Shown here piece after piece: positions 1-13,690 of a stretch of DNA of 64,000 bases (the stretch's first letter is position 1; each line of letters begins with the position of its first letter). Below the pieces are notes generated by a model. That model was not told the DNA's origin, did no database searches, and saw nothing but the letters and a program-made list of their open reading frames with translations. Source of the DNA: Cephalotus follicularis (Eukaryota; Streptophyta; Magnoliopsida; Oxalidales; Cephalotaceae); assembly GCA_001972305.1 (NCBI GenBank), contig BDDD01000360.1, positions 309,398 through 373,397 on the forward strand, read 5' to 3'. A program made the position numbers and the translations under genes.

Positions 1-1027
1 AACTCAAAGTAGAGAAACTAACTGGAAAGTGTATTAAAACCCTACGATCAAATTTTGGAGGTGAATACATTTCCAATGAGTTTCTGGGTTATCTAAGGGA
101 GAATGAGATTTTCTCTCAGTGGACACCTCCTGGAACACCATAACATAATGGTGTATCCTAAGAGAGAGACCATACCCTACTTGATATGTTGCGGACCATG
201 ATGAGCCATATTGATCTACCGATGTCATTATAAGGTTATGCCATTGACACTGCTGTCCATTTGTTGAACAGGATCCCAACAAAATCTCTACCCAATACTC
301 TATATGAGATATGGACTGGGAAGAAGCCCCATCTTAAATGTTTTAAAATTTGGGGATGCTTAACTTATGTAAAGCTAGCAAAACCAAATAAGTTGGAGGT
401 TAAGTCTATTAAATACAAATTTTTAGGATATCCCAAGAACTCTATGAGATACCTCTTCTACTACCTAGATAAGTGTAAAGTTTTTGTCACAAAACATGTC
501 ACTTTCCCAAAGAGAGTTACTCTTGCAAGGAAATAGTGGAAGTAGTGTGGAGCTTGATGAAGTATCATCATTTAATAGATTAATGACCATCCCATCAAAC
601 CTGTTAACACACAACCTTCTTGAAGGTCTAGTAGACAACCTCAGGAACCTGACAAACATTATGGGAGGTTTCTCCTTGAAGGAACCCAAGAGGTAAATCT
701 CATGGATGAGGATTCAACTAGTTACTAAGGTGCTATATTGGACATAAAGTCCAAAAAATGGCTTGAAGCCATGAAATCCGAAATAGACTCCATGTACTCC
801 AATCAAGTCTGGAACTTGGTAGATGCACCTAGTTTTGATGGGGTACAAGTGACTATTTAAGACAAATATTGGAGAGGATAAGAAGGACCTTCAAAGTAAG
901 GTTAGTAGCCAAAGGCTATAAGCCAAAAGCGGGGATCGATTATGAAGAAAACTTCTCCCCAGTAGCCATGCTTAAATCCATTCAGATTTTGCTTGCCATA
1001 GCTGCACACTATAACTATGAGATATGA

Positions 1028-1081
1028 TAGATGGATGTGAAGACTATCTTATGGTAGATGGATGTGAAGACTATCTTCTTT
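1028..1081 (+). repeat. 27-bp tandem duplication in the copia RT fragment
   Basis: The block starting TAGATGGATGTGAAGACTAT occurs at 1028 and again at 1055, a period of 27 bp (nine codons, so the frame is kept). Confidence 0.85.
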
Positions 1082-1234
1082 AATGAAAAAATTGAAGAGT
1101 GCATTTATATGACCCAACCTGACGGCTTCACATCTTATGGTGAGTACCACAAAGTGTGCAAGCTAAATAGATCCATTTATGGATTGAAGCAAGCTTCAAG
1201 GAGCTGGAACATCTGTTTTGATGAGACAATCAAA

Positions 1235-1278
1235 GAGTTGGGTTTCATCAAAAACAGAGTTGGGTTTCATCAAAAATG
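1235..1278 (+). repeat. 22-bp tandem duplication in the copia RT fragment
   Basis: GAGTTGGGTTTCATCAAAAA occurs at 1235 and again at 1257, a period of 22 bp, which shifts the reading frame of the reverse transcriptase (the copies read ELGFIKN twice in different frames). Confidence 0.85.
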
Positions 1279-1690
1279 AAGATGAACCATGCGTGTACAA
1301 TAAGTTAAGTGGGAGTTCAGCAATGTTCCTTATTCTATATGTTGATGACATACTTTTTATTAGGAATGATGTAGGTATGTTGACAACAATCAAGAAATGA
1401 TTGTCCATAGTTTTCTCCATGAAGGACTTGGGAGAAACATTTTATATCTTAGGGATTAAGGTCTATAGAGACAGACCTAATAGAATGCTTGAATTACCCC
1501 AATCCTTATGCATACACAAGGAGTTAAAGAGGTTTAGCATAGAAAATTTCAAGAGATATTACTTACCTCTCTGTCATGAATATAGACTCTATGAGCCGAT
1601 GTCCTCTAAGTCATGGGATCTAACGAGGCTAAGCCCTACATGCATAAAGAAGGTTGTGACTCATGTTCTTGATGGCTTATAGTGTTGCTA

Positions 1691-3878
1691 GATCAACGTT
1701 GTTGATATCATTTAAAAAATAATATAGGGTTGTTTTGTCTTTATTATGTAATATATAATATTACATATCTTTATACTCGTGTACTGCACAAAATTATGTG
1801 AATATATATATTAATATATATTTTCAAACGATTGCTTGTTTTTTATAAAAGATTTTAATAACAGTTAACATAATTTTAAAAATTTTAAATTTTAGATTTT
1901 TTTTAAATGTGTATAATCATCCAAATAGGAAAGCATTCTGTAAGATATAGTTTAGCAAAAGAAATTCAATAAAAATAAGAAGTACAAAAAAAGCAAAGGT
2001 ATGGAAAGATAAACCTTGCACTCACAATTATTCTTCAACAATTTCAGACTGATAGACATAAGAGAGAAGATAGAAATGCACATAGTTAAAGAAAAATAAG
2101 TTTAGTGTACCTAAAGCTGTCATTGAAGATTTACGCAAATTCTAATTTCTATTGTAGTAATTGCAACCACCTAACAATTTTCTAAATTTACAAAGAAAAA
2201 AATAAATAAATAAGCATGCCTTGACCCTTGATAATTAGCAATTTTGACATTCAACATATTGAAAAAAATTCTGCTAAGAAAAGAAGACAATTATCATAGA
2301 ATGAAAATTATTTTATGATTATGTAAGATTGAGATATAGGCCTTCCCCAAGATAATAAAGAAGTAAAAAAACGTAGATTTTTCTTATTACAAGCAAAGAG
2401 AGAAAGCAGAAGGAGGAGACTAGAAATATAAATCACTTCATCGTGACAGTGTTGGTGATAAATTAGGCAAGCTTGAATTGCAATTGATTACAATTTTATT
2501 TATATTGGTAACAAACATAGAAATGACATGTACATATATATTTGTGAAATATTTTGAGAAACGTAGATAGAGAAATGAAACGATTTGTTTCGAATATGTT
2601 GAATTGAAGAGAAACTATAAAGTGAAAACATAAATCAAATATAATTATTGAGCAAAAGAGAAATAGTCTTGAAATTATTGGTGTTGTGGCTTAATGCACG
2701 TTGAATTTTTAGTTTTGAAACTCTCTACTTGAAATATAGATATTTTATTATATATATAGTAATTAGTAACACATGAAATTAATATATTGTAAGGTTTAAT
2801 TCGAATTTTAGGTGTGACTAAACATGAGAAACAAAATTTGTTAAGAAAACAAATAGTTTGTCGCAATAAAAATATCCAAATGGTCTTTGTATTTAAAGAC
2901 AAACCATTACTCAATAGTAAAGTCTATTGAGAGAAATAGGGAAAGTGGTGACATTTTTGTTTGATTACTCATTCATTTTCTTTACATTCATCCATGGCCA
3001 AATTAATTGACTTCAACCAATAGAATTTGATCACGTGGTTGTTGATGCGACAGTATAGAATTCGGTATTTTGAAATAAAGAGTTGTGGTGAGTTTGTTTT
3101 AAGTTCTTAATATATAGCATAGTTATATCTTAACTATACCTATTTCTTTTCTCTAACACCTCTGGATTTGATCAGTTTCTACGAGTTTTCAATCCTAAAA
3201 AGTGAAATTGATCATCCGAAGTTCCCAGATTCTAAAAAATAGAGTCTGAGTATGGAACACTTCCAATCCAAACAATCGATTCCAATTGAGATATCGGATC
3301 GAATGCTTAAGTTCTTGGTTTTTTTTTCAACCCTACAATGATCGAAAATGATTGGAAGAACTAGGGAGAGTACCTATAAAGTCACAGTTTATTCCCTCGT
3401 TGAAGTTTTGTGATCAAATAAAAGAGTAAATTCTATAGCTGGTAATTTGTACCCGTACCCGCATGTGTACAACACTATTTTTTTAAAAAAAAATTATGTA
3501 TATTGATTTTAAAACTTCATATTTATAAAGTCAATTAGAATGAATATTTAGAAGTTTGTACTTCAAAAATATAGTTTTCTATTTTGATTAATTGTGTTTC
3601 ACCAAAAAGCTTATTGAATTTTATCATTTGTATAAAAAAAAAATTGAATTAAAAAGAAATTGGTACAAGTTTACCCCTCGGGTACATGTCTCCTATATTC
3701 GTTAGGGATCGGTATATTTGTTATTGTATGCGAGGGTACACAACTTTACCAGCGGGTACCCCTTTGCCAACTGTAGTAAATACAATTTAATGGTCGTTTG
3801 GAGGGCTTGTGTTTTGGTAAAAGAGCTTCTTAGTGAGTTTTTGTAAAAATAAAAATAAAATTGTGTTAGGATGCTAAT
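1691..3878. other. AT-rich intergenic stretch, no gene recognised
   Basis: Long A and T runs, no reading frame with a recognisable domain, and no LTR ends or terminal inverted repeats that I could pair. The longest open frames here are under 80 codons and low in complexity. Confidence 0.6.
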
Positions 3879-3883
3879 ATTGA

Positions 3884-5716
3884 TGTAACGACCCGGATCT
3901 AATATATCCATTTACTGCTTTACCAAATTGATATTAAATTGCATATATAAACTGATTGACTGAATTAAGTATTTTATACCAATTTATATGATTTACTTGT
4001 TTGTTAAATGACTCTATTTGAGCATGGGGTAGTTTTGTGAGAGTTATAAACCTTACCATGCACCAAGATACACTGAAACATTCTCTAACCCTATTTATTC
4101 CTAAACTCACCCATTTCTCTCATTTTCCCCTAACTCTCTCAAACTTCTACTTCCCCCTCTATACTACCGAGACACCATCATAGGGGAAGACGTTTTACTG
4201 ATTTTCTTGCTTGTGAGTAGAAGATTGAAGCTTGCCTTGACAAAGACTTGAGTCTTTTCTCTAATCTATTGATTATCCCCAAGTTCAAGCTCCTAATTGA
4301 TTGGTAGAGTTTCTCTATCTTAAATGCATCATGGATACATGGTTATTTCTTTATAATATACATAAACTGATTGACTGAATGTTGAATTGAGAAATTGGAT
4401 ATTAGGTCAAATTGGGGTTTTATAACCTAATTAATTAATATAATAATTCAATGGCCTAAAACTAGTTTAGAAGTGTTTAAAAGACATTTTTAAACTTACA
4501 TAGACCTTTAAATGATTGAGTTATTGAACTAAGATTGATTTGAGTTGGATTTAGCCCAAAACTGTTAGTTTTATTTCCCAGCACGCCGACGCCTTTTACT
4601 AAAGACGCTGTCGTGTTCTTGAGAGAGACAAGTAGTCTCTCTCTTATTTCCCAGCATGTTGATGCATTCTCCCATAGACGTTGACGTGTTTCCTTAAAAA
4701 TCTCTGCCTTTAAATCCCAACCTCAACGTCGGCGCCTACTAAGGTAACTTCAATGCCTTTCACTTGAAATGTTGATGCTTACATTTTGAGCTACTGTAAG
4801 ATTATTTAACTCAAGTGTCGAATTCTTTCCCCAAAGACGTTGATGCTTACGAGACCATTTTCACAAGCTTGAAGGAGCATTGAAAACGTCGATTTCTTTC
4901 TTAAAAGACATTGAAGCCTTTCCTGTTGTGTCTTGTTGGTGTTTATTCATGGTTTAACTAAACATTTTTCAAGTGGTTTCTTCCGGGTACTTCGCTAGAT
5001 GAGTAAATACTGTTTTAATATTGCTTTTAACATGAATCGATTGTGGATCGATCTTCACTTAATACTGAACTATTTTCTACACTGATTAAACCGAATGACT
5101 GTATCGATTGACCGTATTGATTGATTGATTGAAACTATTAGAGCGACCTTAGTGACTTCTAGTCAGGCATGCTAGGCGTTGAACTCTGTTCAAATGTTCC
5201 TTATGACTAGATAATCACCCACTTTAATGGCTTTCACTGACTGATTGACTCCAATATAAAGTTGCGCATCTATTGGGATGATCCATAGATAGCTATACCT
5301 AACTGTGTATCTATTGGGTTGATCTACAGAGAGTTATGAGACTTAGTTACGTATTCCTTGGGCTGATTTAGAATAACTAAGTCAGATCTAACTGCATATT
5401 CCTTGGGCTGGTCTAGGACAGTTAGATCACCGTCTAGTCGAGCATCTATTGGGATGATCCTTTGATGACTAGATTATCTAACCTACCCTTTTTGAAGGAC
5501 TTCATTCCGTGGGTTAGATTGACTATACTTATACCTATACCGAAGGTCCCAAAGCTCTATAAATTGTTTATGTTTTTATACTAGATTGTCTGATAGATGA
5601 TATTGATTGATTAGATCATATTCTTATACACCGGCATGAGACAATTGTATATGAATTATTAGATCATAACTAGTACTCATGCATATACCATGACATGTAT
5701 CTTTACTGTATAAACT
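3884..5716 (+). repeat. 5' LTR of gypsy A, first part
   Basis: It aligns along its length with 48470-50315 (shared starts CGACCCGGATCTAATA, the CATCTATTGGG-type array, and ATACCATGACATG at the end). It is broken at 5716/5717 by solo LTR B; the five bases AAACT at 5712-5716 recur at 31126-31130. It contains a cluster of GACGCC/GACGTTGACG palindromic motifs at about 4588-4910. Confidence 0.92.
5250..5520 (+). repeat. Degenerate tandem array in LTR A (CATCTATTGGG type)
   Basis: Four to five units of about 60 bp, each with (C/T)ATCTATTGGG or TATTCCTTGGGCTG followed by a GAT(C/T)(C/T)A box and arms that can pair (for example CTAGTCGAGCATC with GATGACTAG). The same array is present in the 3' LTR at about 49840-50100. 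Confidence 0.7.
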
Positions 5717-8517
5717 TGTAACGCCCCAAAACAACCCTTATTTGTTTTATTGCATCATATTGACATAGAGTACAGATAAAATGATAAATGATTGTACATA
5801 TGGATATTGATGGAGTGAGGTATTTCCAATACCTATATAGTATGATTGCATGTATGTTTACGGTATTGATATTGCATTGGGGTAGATATTAGTGGAGAGA
5901 CTATAAATAAAACCTTAAAACTCTCATTTTCTCTCCTTCTCTTTCTCTCTCCCCGTTTACTCTCTTTCTCTCTAGCCCAAACTCACACAAAACTTCCCAA
6001 AATCTGTTGTTTGACATGGAAAATTGAAGGGAAAGTGTATATGATTGATCATAGACTTGATTTACACAAGAATTTTGAAGCTCCATTGACCAAAAACTTG
6101 AGTTCCTTCTCATGTTTCTCCACCTAGGGGCCAAGAACAAGCTTCAATCTTAGGTAGAAGCCTTCTCTACCTAAATATGTTATTGATTGCACATATATGC
6201 ACCTGTATGAAGTATTATTGTGGACTTAAATTGAATGAATTGAATGTTAGGGTTTATAGAGGTTTCAGGGCTAATTGACCTAGAAATGGAATTGATGATT
6301 TAAATGGACTAGGGATGGTTTTAAAGTGTTAAAGAAAGAGTTTTAACTTGTTTTATACTTGAAAAACGTTTTGCAATGGAAAAAGGATGAGATTGGGTGT
6401 TTTAGGGTTGGACTGTTACTATCCAGTCCTAGCACGTCAACATTTTTCTTCTTTAGTGTCGACGTGTTCATGCTGAGACTTTTGTCGTGCATGTTGCCAA
6501 CCCAAAAATGTAAAAGTGTTCTATGTTATACGTCGGTGATTCATACTTTCAAACTATTACGTCGACTTCTTTCTTTTAGACGTCGACGTGATACATCTTT
6601 TAGTCGACCTCTTTCTACAATACGTCGACGTCCTAAACAAAAGTTATGTCAAGTTTTCATGGTAAGTTTCTGCATTACGTCGATGTTGTAACACCCCGTG
6701 CCCGAAGGGCCAGACACGTGGTATTACGTACAGTATTATGCAGTCAAATATAGTAGTCCGGCTTAGGTAATGTATCAAAAAACTGGATAATTTAAAACTT
6801 TATTATAAGCATGTAACAATGTACTCAAAGTAATACTAGCATCCTTACTAAATATTACATGTCCAACATTTAATACAAACTTAATCCAAAGCAAATACAT
6901 TGATTCAACACATGCTAAGAGAAAGCAATAAAGCTAAAGAATTACAATCTTTAAATCTTTGGCAGAAAGGTGGAACTAATAATCTCCACGACCATTGGTC
7001 CTTGCAGTGTTACTTGTAACAAAATAGATTCCCCATCCCGAAGGATAGGTTAGCCATAGGGCCAAGCAGGAATATCCCATGCACCGATTATGCTATGTAC
7101 AGGTATGCTGTATGTCAAATATCGGGTGTACAGTAATAATGTATGACATGTGAATGCATGAATGCCAATTGCGATATACAATTTGTATACAACCATACCA
7201 CACCGGCGTATAGGAGTGGGATTTAATCATCAGTCTTATCAAAATCATCTATCAGACAATCAATAGTAGAGTGCAACTACACTCACATCAAATCAAGTAA
7301 ATCCTATAGAACGTGTGACCTCAAATCTGTACAAATCAAATGAAATCAATATCAATACTGACAATCTAACCCTCGAAGGATAGTCCTGTAGAGAGGACAG
7401 CTAGACCAATCTAGTAGACTTAGATTAATAGATTAAACCCACTAGGCCTACTTAGTGGTAAGTGTCATCTAACCACATACACAATGGTAAGTGCCACTTG
7501 TGCGCATGCTTGGTGGCAAGTGTCATGTAAGTATATCCTCGATTAAGTGTCATCTAAGCGTATACTCAGTGGTAAGTGCCACATGAGGGTAGTAGCTCTG
7601 TCCGTAGGTGGCTCAAGTATATAGTATCGCTCGAAGGCTAGTGACGATCTAATTAGGGATAACATATGGTATATAACGATTGTCTCAAAACCTGACTAGG
7701 GTCACGAGGTAGCTCTAATAGAAACAATCAATCAATATCAGTAGTAAAAGCCAATAGGGAGCGAAGGTCTATCAGAGGGAACATATGGGCATTTAATCAT
7801 CTTTTGGACAGCCCGACTAGAGATTGCTAATACGGCTATGGCCATAGTCAGATAATTAATCAAGTGGTCAATCAACACGACTACACAATCATGCAATACA
7901 AAGGGGTCGGTCAATAGGTGGACTGTAGTCCCAAATCAGACAGTCAAGCAATATACTGGTCAATAAATCTGTAGGTCAATCATGTCAATTGATAGTGCTG
8001 TACAAATCAATTGATCTACTGGAAGATCACGACGTGCCTAACAAGAGAGAAAAGAGTTTAAAATGCTCAAGTGATCTCAAGATCGATCCGGTCAAGCAGT
8101 CATTTTTAAAACGGATTGAAAATAGTTTAAATAGTAAAAAAACATGGCTCTAAGCAGTGGCAATTTTGAACCAAATGGGGACGCTTAAATGCCTTAATCA
8201 ATTTTGTAACAGTTGGGCTAAGCGGCGATACTAAGCGCAGACCCTTCTAGGTTGAGCTTCAAAATCCATTTTCACTCAATCTCTTGGCAAATCATTTCTT
8301 TCCATTTTCAATGTTTGAAAGGTGTTTTAGGGTCCTTAGATCAGTTAAAACCTATTTGTTTCAAGGATTAAACCCTAGAATCATTTCTAAGTCATTTGAG
8401 ACAATAAACCCAAAAATGCATTATCAATCAATTTCTAAACCAAATAAGCAAAATAATCCGTCAAACATGTTATAAATATGCATAATCAGTAGCATTTTAG
8501 GTAGAGAAACTCTACCT

Positions 8518-11500
8518 TGAAAGTCCTATATGGCAACCTTCTAAATATATATGGTTTGCGAAAAATCAAGTTAAACTAACGGAAATTAAACAAGCATTTA
8601 AGAATCAAATTTAAACAGAATAAGTAAAGAGAGATAGAGTTAGAGAGATTTCAAACGAAGTTTATAGTGGTTCGGCTAACTCTTGCCTACGTCCACTTTT
8701 CCCAAGGACCTCCTTGAGATTCCACTAGAAACCTGCTAGTACCATTTGATTTTGGGTTACGGGTGCAAATCAAAGGAACACCTTACAAGTTTTGGGTTCA
8801 CTCCTCACCGATAATCCTACTAACCCCCCTTGATTATCTCACTAAGGTTTCACTCCCCTTTATACACTCAAAGATTGTAAGAAAGTTTTTGTGTTTACAA
8901 ATAACCTCTCAAAGGTTGGATATGAAAGTGATAGAGTATTTGACACAAGCTTTGAAGGATTTGAAAGTGGAAGCTTTGCTCTTGATGTTCTTCTCTTCTT
9001 TGATGAAGTTGTTCAAGTTGTTCTTGTAAAGCCCCCGATCCGAGTTTGCTAAATGCTCAAAGCGAATCTCGAGGAGTCGGTGTGTTACGTTGGGTGTGAA
9101 ACGTTACATTCTTTAGCATTCTTGTCTCATGCTAACATACGTCATCTACTCATGCTTTTCTGCATAGACATATCACATGATCAAGTCATACTATTCAACA
9201 TCTTCCATAACCTTAAATTTAAACCTTAAACATAATCATCTTATATAAAGATGTCATAACCATATCGTTGTTATACATTTACACAGGATCATCCTTTATC
9301 ATAACATATAATACAGCAGAAAACATTATCTTATTACATGTCAAAAGCATTCTTATGCAAACAGTGTTGCATAGTACATTTCCTTTGCAAAGTTTCTTCT
9401 TAAGAGCTCCCTTTAAGCTCGTAATCTCCATTCAATCATTTCCTAAAAACATTTTATTTGAAAACAAACATTGAAAGGAATGAGCCCAAAATAGCCCAGT
9501 AAGGTGTTTTTATTGTAAACACATTTCATTGTAACATTTTTCTAGTCAATACATATAACTAGAACATTTCTTAAACATAGAAGTCATAAAAACCTTAATG
9601 AACCCTTTTACACCGCTTCACCGGGGCATTGTGTACTCCCCGACTACTATCCTTACATCACATGCATGTCTGTGAGCAGCTCGCTCCGTTAACATTAATC
9701 CATCTCGGATTCATTCTCCTTGGATCGCAATCCAATGGTGGTTCATTCATCATTTCATAAACATTTCTTTAATACTTTGAGTGATCAACTCAAAGCGTTC
9801 ATAAACATCATTGTATAACATTTCTTTCACAATTCATAAACATTTCCCTTTATTTAAGTAACTCAAATGGTTTCATAAAACAGCTTTGCATAGCAATTCT
9901 AAATCTTGAATTTCATATAGAAATAAGAATTTTCAGAGAAAACTTAAAACATAAATATTAAATTAGACATCTTTACGAATTCAGAAATCTCAAGTTCATA
10001 AAAATCGTTTTAGAATAGAATCCGTTATGAATTTTTTAAAGTGGCTGGTTCCCTATGAAAACAGGGCATGTGCATTAAAATGAAACATTGATTCTCATCA
10101 ATAATTCGACAGAATTTTGAGATACATAAAACATAACAATTAAAGTAGACATCTTGAAGTTTCCAAAGCATTAAACCATTCAAATTTTCATCAAGAAATG
10201 AGCAAGATACGAATAAAACAATACGCTGCATCATTTGACAGTAAAACAGAGGCATACTTTGATAAAATGGGTATTGGATTTTCCTTACTTTGCTTTAGAA
10301 TTCCTTTCTTTCTTCTCTAGCAGAATTATCCTCTTCAATCTCAGCAACCAACACTCTCTTCTCAGCTGAACTACACTTATAAATAGGCTGAACTAGTTGG
10401 CTTGGAGAGTAAGCTTCTCTCTCTCTCTCTTGTGAGTCACTCTCATAGTTGCCCATGTGCTTAATTTCCATCAACCAATTGATGACACTTGGCATACCAA
10501 CATAAAACATCTGATATCTTCCTCCCCTGGCCAGCCATGTATCCTCAATTAATAAAAATTAACCCACAAAAGGACAAAAGTCAGATTTGGGCAACTAGTC
10601 TGCAGAACAAAGCGTCGCTTTTCTCAAAGCGTCGCCGCTTACGGGTCTCGTACAAGTCAACTGCGACACTTGACTTCAAAGCGTCGACGTTTACATTTAG
10701 AGCGTTGTCGGTTGCCTCCAAAGCGCTAATGCTTTCTCGTAAGCGTTGCCGGTGTAGGGTCATACTACGGGTCCCTTGAAATATTTGCCAATTACACAAT
10801 AGCAATCATTTTACCATAATTAATATCTTTAATGGAAATTTGGGTCATTACAGTTCTTGTTCTTTTTTTGTGTGTCTCTTGTTGATCTTGATTTTTGCCC
10901 TCTATATATAGCTTTATTTTGTTTCTAGCCGTTTGAGAAGTTATTGAGCCGTTGGAGAAGTCTTGGAAGTTGTTGTACTAAAGACGGCTTTTAAAAACAG
11001 CTTAATTGAATGTTTCCAGTGCGCAAAGCGTCGGCGGATTTGCACAAAGCGTCGACGGATTTGCACAAAGCGTCGACGCTTATGTTACCATTGTGTGCTT
11101 GAATATGAATTTCTCGCTCAATCTGCTGACGCTTTGTTCTGAGCGTTGACTGTTTAGCTAAAACCGCTGACGCTTTCTTGATGAGCGTCGTCGCTTTGAG
11201 TGCCTCAATTAGTTGTACAAGTCCCTGGAATAAAGCTCTGATATGTGCTCCTTGAGCGTTGACGCCTTGGTCCAAACCGCTGATGCTCTCTTTAGATCGC
11301 CGACGCTTTAAGCAGTTTTGGTCTAGCTTTGAAAAGTTCAACCGCTGAAGCTTTGTCCAAGGCCTTCGTTAGTTTTCCCTTAAGCGCTGCCGCTTATATA
11401 TAAACCGTCGGTGCTTAGCTCTGTTTCTGCACTTTCTTGTTTTGATTATCTTTAATCATTCTTTCATATTAGCAAACAAGTTAGTTGCTTTGTCATTATG

Positions 11501-11530
11501 AAAACTAGGATTGTTAGACAAAACCCAACA
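8518..11530 (-). mobile_element. Solo copia LTR D, interrupted by E
   Basis: It opens (on the - strand) TGTTGGGTTTTG at 11530 and closes GGACTTTCA at 8518, with perfect TSD TACCT at 8513-8517 and 11531-11535. After removing LTR E it is about 1.18 kb. The stretch TATAGTGGTTCGG...TGCCTACGTCCACTTT near 8668-8700 recurs in copia LTRs G (31978) and L (61655), placing D in the same broad Sirevirus-like group. A TATA-like CTATATATAG at about 10904 lies, on the - strand, downstream of a GCGTCGACG motif cluster (11018-11410). Confidence 0.9.
9025..10852 (-). mobile_element. Solo LTR E (innermost of the five-deep nest)
   Basis: On the - strand it opens TGTAATGACCCAAATTTCC at 10852 and closes GGGGGCTTTACA at 9025. 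TSD GTTCT is perfect at 9020-9024 and 10853-10857. It is homologous to LTR H at 33724-38981 (shared CAAGGGACCCGTAGTATGAC and AAAGCGTCGACGCTTTG-type blocks, and the same end CACCCAACGTAACGC), but about 1 kb shorter because H has an expanded 44-bp repeat and a GC-rich patch. No coding sequence. Confidence 0.92.
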
Positions 11531-13439
11531 TACCTAAATGCTTGAAGCTTGTATTATTGATTAAACAACAAAAATATGAGATTGGACTAAAGTCTAAGGA
11601 TCTCCAAGTTTTAAGCTTCAATAGTGAGGTAGTTGGTGTGTAAATGATCATATCTTCTCTCCTTAGTTGTTGGTTACAGTCGGCAGTAAGAGAGGACAAG
11701 AAAAATGTATTTTGTGCAGAGAAAAGGAAGGGAATAAAGAGAGCTACGGATTGGGGAGAGAGATAATATGTGTGTGCTTTAATGTGTTGTAGTTAGTGTA
11801 GGAGTTGGGAAAGTAAGATAAGGAGATGGGGAATGGGCAACTATGGGTGATATAGAAAGATTGTGAGCATGGGTTATGTGTGGTTGGCTCTTAAAGCATA
11901 ATGTGTTGTGCTAAAAGGATTGGCACATATGGGTGTAACCAAAAATGGTCCCACACTCTCGAAACTCAAGCGTAATGAGCCTAAATAATAATTACAGTAG
12001 GTATGCATAAGCAAAAATATGAGGATGAGTATAAAATACTCTAATCTAGTCAAATACAATCGGGTACAACAACACCTAGCATACAATAAAATACAATAGA
12101 TAAATTCGGGTCATTACAGACGTGTAAGAGCTTACACGTTGACGTCCTGTAAGAAGTCAACGTATGGGGCATTATACGCCGACGATCAGTTGTGCATGAA
12201 CTTTTTACTAAAGGTTTATTTTCTAATGGAAATGGAAATGTTTTCTACAATGGCATAGTGAAGGTAAGGGAGAGTCTATAGTAAGTGTTTAGTCGAGTTT
12301 CATGACTAACCTTAAAGCTGTGTGCCACCTTCAGGAGGTTAGAAGTCTCTTTCTGGAGCTAAGTGCCATCCTAAAAAGGTAGGATTTGAGACTCACGTTA
12401 GCTACTATCGACGGACTGATAAATGACTAGTAGTCTGATCCTTGAGCTGAGGGCCATCCTGAAAAGGTGGGATTTAGACTTGCGTTAACCCTAGAGCTGT
12501 GTGCCACCTTCGGGAGAGTTTATACTAATGAGTATAGAGAAGCTCCGTAACTAACCTTAAAACTGTGTGGCACCTTCGAGAGGTTAGATGTCCTCGTCCT
12601 AGAGATCAGTGCCATCTTTGGGGGATTTGTAACTACATTGAGCTATTGAATGCTATTGATTGATATGACTTGACTTGTATAGATTTGTAACTAGTTGAGT
12701 ACCCATAGGTCTACCTATTGGCGAATAGTTCTAGTTGGACCTATCGTCTATGGTAGGCAACTAAATGTTCTGAACCTAGAGCTATGTGCCATCCTGAAAA
12801 GGTGAGTTTACACTTATGGATATTGATTGTTCGGTTAACCACTTATATATGCTGGTATGGGACAATGTATATATTTGGCTAACCACCCGACTGTCTGATA
12901 GATCTATGAATAGGAGTGTATGATTAGGTTAATGGTATATATATATATATGCTAGTATGATACGGTTACATATAAGGATTCATTAACCACAATTGTTCAT
13001 GCATATTTCCATGACATGCATTGATACGTGCGATATATATTCATATCATTAGCATGGGGTTGGTTTTCTGCAAGGCTTTTGGGTTGACTCGTCCTTTGGG
13101 ATGGGTCATCATTATGTGTTCAAGCACAGGTGAATCATGGACTAGTGGTAGTGATTACGGATAGAGAGATCAATGACATCATGGATGCTTGAAGCACAGA
13201 TCTATGGATGTTGTTTATTTATGGATTTTATGTATAAGTATTGAATGAGATTGAATTGTAAGAAAATGTAAGAAATGATAAAGATTTGTATGAACATAGT
13301 ATGTTTTTAATGATGGACAATAATGTATGGTATCAATGTTTAAAATTGTTGAATGGATGTACGCACATGTAGTAAAGTTTTAAGTATTTACAGTTTTTTG
13401 CTACACAAAGTAGGCTTTAACTAGTACCACTACAAAAAA

Positions 13440-13690
13440 AAATAGCCAACGGCGAGGGCGATGTACCCTCGCTATACCCTCATGGTTGAGGCACATCGCT
13501 ATATTGCCCTCGTCGTTGTTCTCCTCGCAATAATTTGAGCAAGGGTACAATGAGAGCTCAACGAGGGTAACCTCTCCTCGTCGTTGAATGCCCTAGCCAT
13601 ATGCGAGGGTATGATGAGGGTTAGCATCCTCGCACCATTCCTCGTGGCTCACATGTCCCCTCGGGGTACCCTCGTCATGCCCTCACCATT
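13440..13690. repeat. Subterminal repeats of CACTA-1, left end
   Basis: Repeated CCCTCG(C/T), GCGAGGG and CGAGGGTA motifs on both strands. In En/Spm such subterminal motifs bind the TNPA protein. The matching right-end repeats are at about 30900-31020. Confidence 0.75.

Larger units (their letters stand above)
1..1690 (+). pseudogene. Ty1/copia pol fragment (integrase C-terminal part and reverse transcriptase), decayed
   Basis: Conceptual translation in changing frames gives copia polyprotein pieces in the right order. Around 75-280 is the integrase core end (GGEY, QWTPPGTP), 261-536 the integrase C-terminal region (PYEIWTGK-like YEIWTGKKPHL, then KIWGC). From about 1058 follows reverse transcriptase: YGLKQASR at about 1180-1200 and an intact YVDDIL active-site motif near 1338-1355, then MKDLGE at about 1420. 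Stops and frameshifts occur throughout (for example after the integrase part at 534 and at 1398), and two short tandem duplications add more. Protease, gag and LTRs are not visible; the left side is cut by the window edge. It is a dead retrotransposon remnant on the + strand, clearly older than the intact LTR pairs further right. Confidence 0.9.
6687..12118 (-). mobile_element. Solo gypsy LTR C, interrupted by D
   Basis: In + coordinates it runs from TGTAACACCCCGTGCCC at 6687 to CGGGTCATTACA at 12118, so on the - strand it opens TGTAATGACCCG and closes GGGGTGTTACA. The flanking five bases are GATGT (6682-6686) and GACGT (12119-12123), a TSD with one mismatch. Without insert D its length is about 2.41 kb, the same as LTR I, and no coding region is present. 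A degenerate array of TAAGTG(T/C)CA(T/C)-type units lies at about 7440-7600. Confidence 0.85.
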
